Shown one piece after another: positions 43,935 through 44,543 of a stretch of DNA of 44,543 bases. A model generated the notes under the pieces. That model did no database searches, was not told where the DNA came from, and saw nothing but the letters and a program-made list of their open reading frames with translations. The stretch's first letter is position 1, and each line of letters starts with the position of its first letter. Source of the stretch: Saprospiraceae bacterium (GTDB lineage: Bacteria > Bacteroidota > Bacteroidia > Chitinophagales > Saprospiraceae); NCBI GenBank assembly GCA_025056735.1, contig JANWVR010000131.1, forward strand, positions 1 through 44,543. Direction: 5' to 3'. The position numbers and the translations under genes are program-made.

Positions 43935-43942
43935 CGAAAGTA
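43935..43942 (-). promoter_or_regulatory. Possible -7 box of gcvP
   Basis: The minus strand reads TACTTTCG, one mismatch from TAnnTTTG, about 75 bp before the ATG. A TTACC near the -33 distance is weak. Tentative. Confidence 0.3.
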
Positions 43943-43993
43943 TAGATTGTTTGTCTTTGCACTGGTAAGCGCCTAATCATCCCTCCGAATGAC

Positions 43994-44543
43994 TCACGCG
44001 CTCATTTCTTCCGTTGTCCACCGTTCGATGTTGCGAGTTTGGGAAGACAGTTGCACCCCCACACCCAAGACGGGTTTTCCCAGGTGCCACCAGGCTTCGT
44101 AATAGCGTTTCTGGCGGATTTGCGCCAAAGCGGCTTCCGCCGGTTCGTCCAACTTGAACTCCAGAATGTATACACGCTGAGCAGTTTCCACGGCGCAGTC
44201 CATTCTGCCGTCGGCGGTGCACACCTCGCTGTGTGCGCGCACGCCTAAGAGGCGGAAAACCAGGAAGATAGTGGCGTGGTAGAAGCGCTCGGGCCATTTT
44301 TCGTATAGTTGGTAGGGCACGCCGCTGAAGACGCCGCGCAGCAGGCGGAAGACTTGCTCCAAGTCATTGGCCTCAAAGGCGCGTTGCAGGCGGATGACCA
44401 AGGCCAGCCCGTGTTCGGTTTCGACGCCCGTGAAGCCCTCCAGTAGGTGCTTGAGCATGGAGTCCCGCACTTCCTTGTTGGGGTAGTCCAGCGTGAGCAG
44501 ACCTTCCTCGGCACCGGTGATGGTCAGGTATCCGGTCTGGTAA
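43994..44543 (-). CDS. AAA-ATPase-like / DUF1703 PD-(D/E)XK nuclease family protein (5' end outside window)
   Basis: The frame is open from the right edge (44542) to the stop at 43994, giving about 182 C-terminal residues. They begin YQTGYLTITGAEEGLLTLD and continue through YPNKEVRDSM. The PD-(D/E)XK_9 nuclease region follows (FYHATIFLVFRLLG, EVCTADGRMDCAVETAQRVY, then ILEFKL), with likely catalytic D (in GRMD) and E-x-K (EFK). RQKRYYEAW and VLGVGVQLSSQTRNIERW close the domain. This is the usual C-terminus of the AAA-ATPase_like plus DUF1703 proteins, often multicopy and linked to mobile or defence-like regions without proven function. The ATPase part lies outside the window. An internal GTG at 44470 is not the true start. 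Confidence 0.85.
   Translation of the reverse strand, partial: YQTGYLTITGAEEGLLTLDYPNKEVRDSMLKHLLEGFTGVETEHGLALVIRLQRAFEANDLEQVFRLLRGVFSGVPYQLYEKWPERFYHATIFLVFRLLGVRAHSEVCTADGRMDCAVETAQRVYILEFKLDEPAEAALAQIRQKRYYEAWWHLGKPVLGVGVQLSSQTRNIERWTTEEMSA

Noticed and set aside
43862-43993. Glycine riboswitch upstream of gcvP
   Set aside because: No paired glycine-aptamer motifs are visible in the 132-bp gap.
1-44543. tRNA genes, CRISPR arrays, insertion sequences or prophage
   Set aside because: No T-loop plus acceptor pattern, no regularly spaced repeats, no DDE transposase with terminal repeats and no phage structural genes were seen on either strand. A dedicated search could still find a missed tRNA.

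Overview
The window reads as a chromosomal segment of a member of the Bacteroidota. Signs of this are TonB-dependent receptors with N-terminal carboxypeptidase-regulatory-like domains, a PorV/PorQ-family barrel, a DUF4369-type TlpA thioredoxin, a Bacteroidota-type acidic protein, and several promoter boxes of the TAnnTTTG type with almost no Shine-Dalgarno sites. The family mix (full-length MetH, single-chain GcvP, WD40 protein, large secreted proteins paired with PorV) recalls Saprospiria or Chitinophagia, but the sequence alone does not fix the lineage. Coding density is high. I see no rRNA, tRNA, CRISPR array, insertion sequence or phage module.

Layout. Positions 1-5000 (minus strand) hold the 5' part of an Rpn-family nuclease gene, a TonB-dependent receptor, a TlpA-like protein and a lipoprotein. 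A D-2-hydroxyacid dehydrogenase gene (plus strand) follows. Positions 6272-15144 hold the most distinctive block, three consecutive plus-strand genes: a 1198-residue TonB-dependent receptor, a 1352-residue secreted protein with a sorting-domain-like C-terminus, and a PorV/PorQ-like outer-membrane protein. Positions 15360-23572 are mostly housekeeping: MgtC/DUF4010 membrane protein, YqgE, FabD with a small unknown partner, a branched-chain aminotransferase, a degenerate HNH-AP2 protein, a 30-residue lipoprotein, a PlsC-type acyltransferase, a sugar-type MFS transporter and an acidic protein.

Positions 23741-28592 (minus strand) form a surface-polysaccharide operon: a DegT/WbpE-type aminotransferase, a WbpA/TviB-type nucleotide-sugar dehydrogenase, a CpsB-type PHP phosphatase and two tandem Wza-like export lipoproteins. 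Together they suggest synthesis of an amino-uronic acid sugar and export of the polymer. Positions 28741-33618 hold metH and a solitary paaA. The remainder holds a gamma-glutamyltransferase, a WD40 protein, a serA-like gene, a DinB-family gene, a rimO-tauE pair, a Kbp/YgaU-like BON-LysM protein, gcvP, and the 3' part of an AAA-ATPase/PD-(D/E)XK gene cut by the window end.

The best candidate for an undescribed system is the receptor / large secreted protein / PorV-like triad. Its parts belong to recognisable families, but as far as I know the joint function has not been established. Secondary candidates are the HNH-AP2 protein with a missing catalytic histidine, the tiny lipoprotein followed by a strong hairpin that abuts the next start codon, and the orphan paaA.
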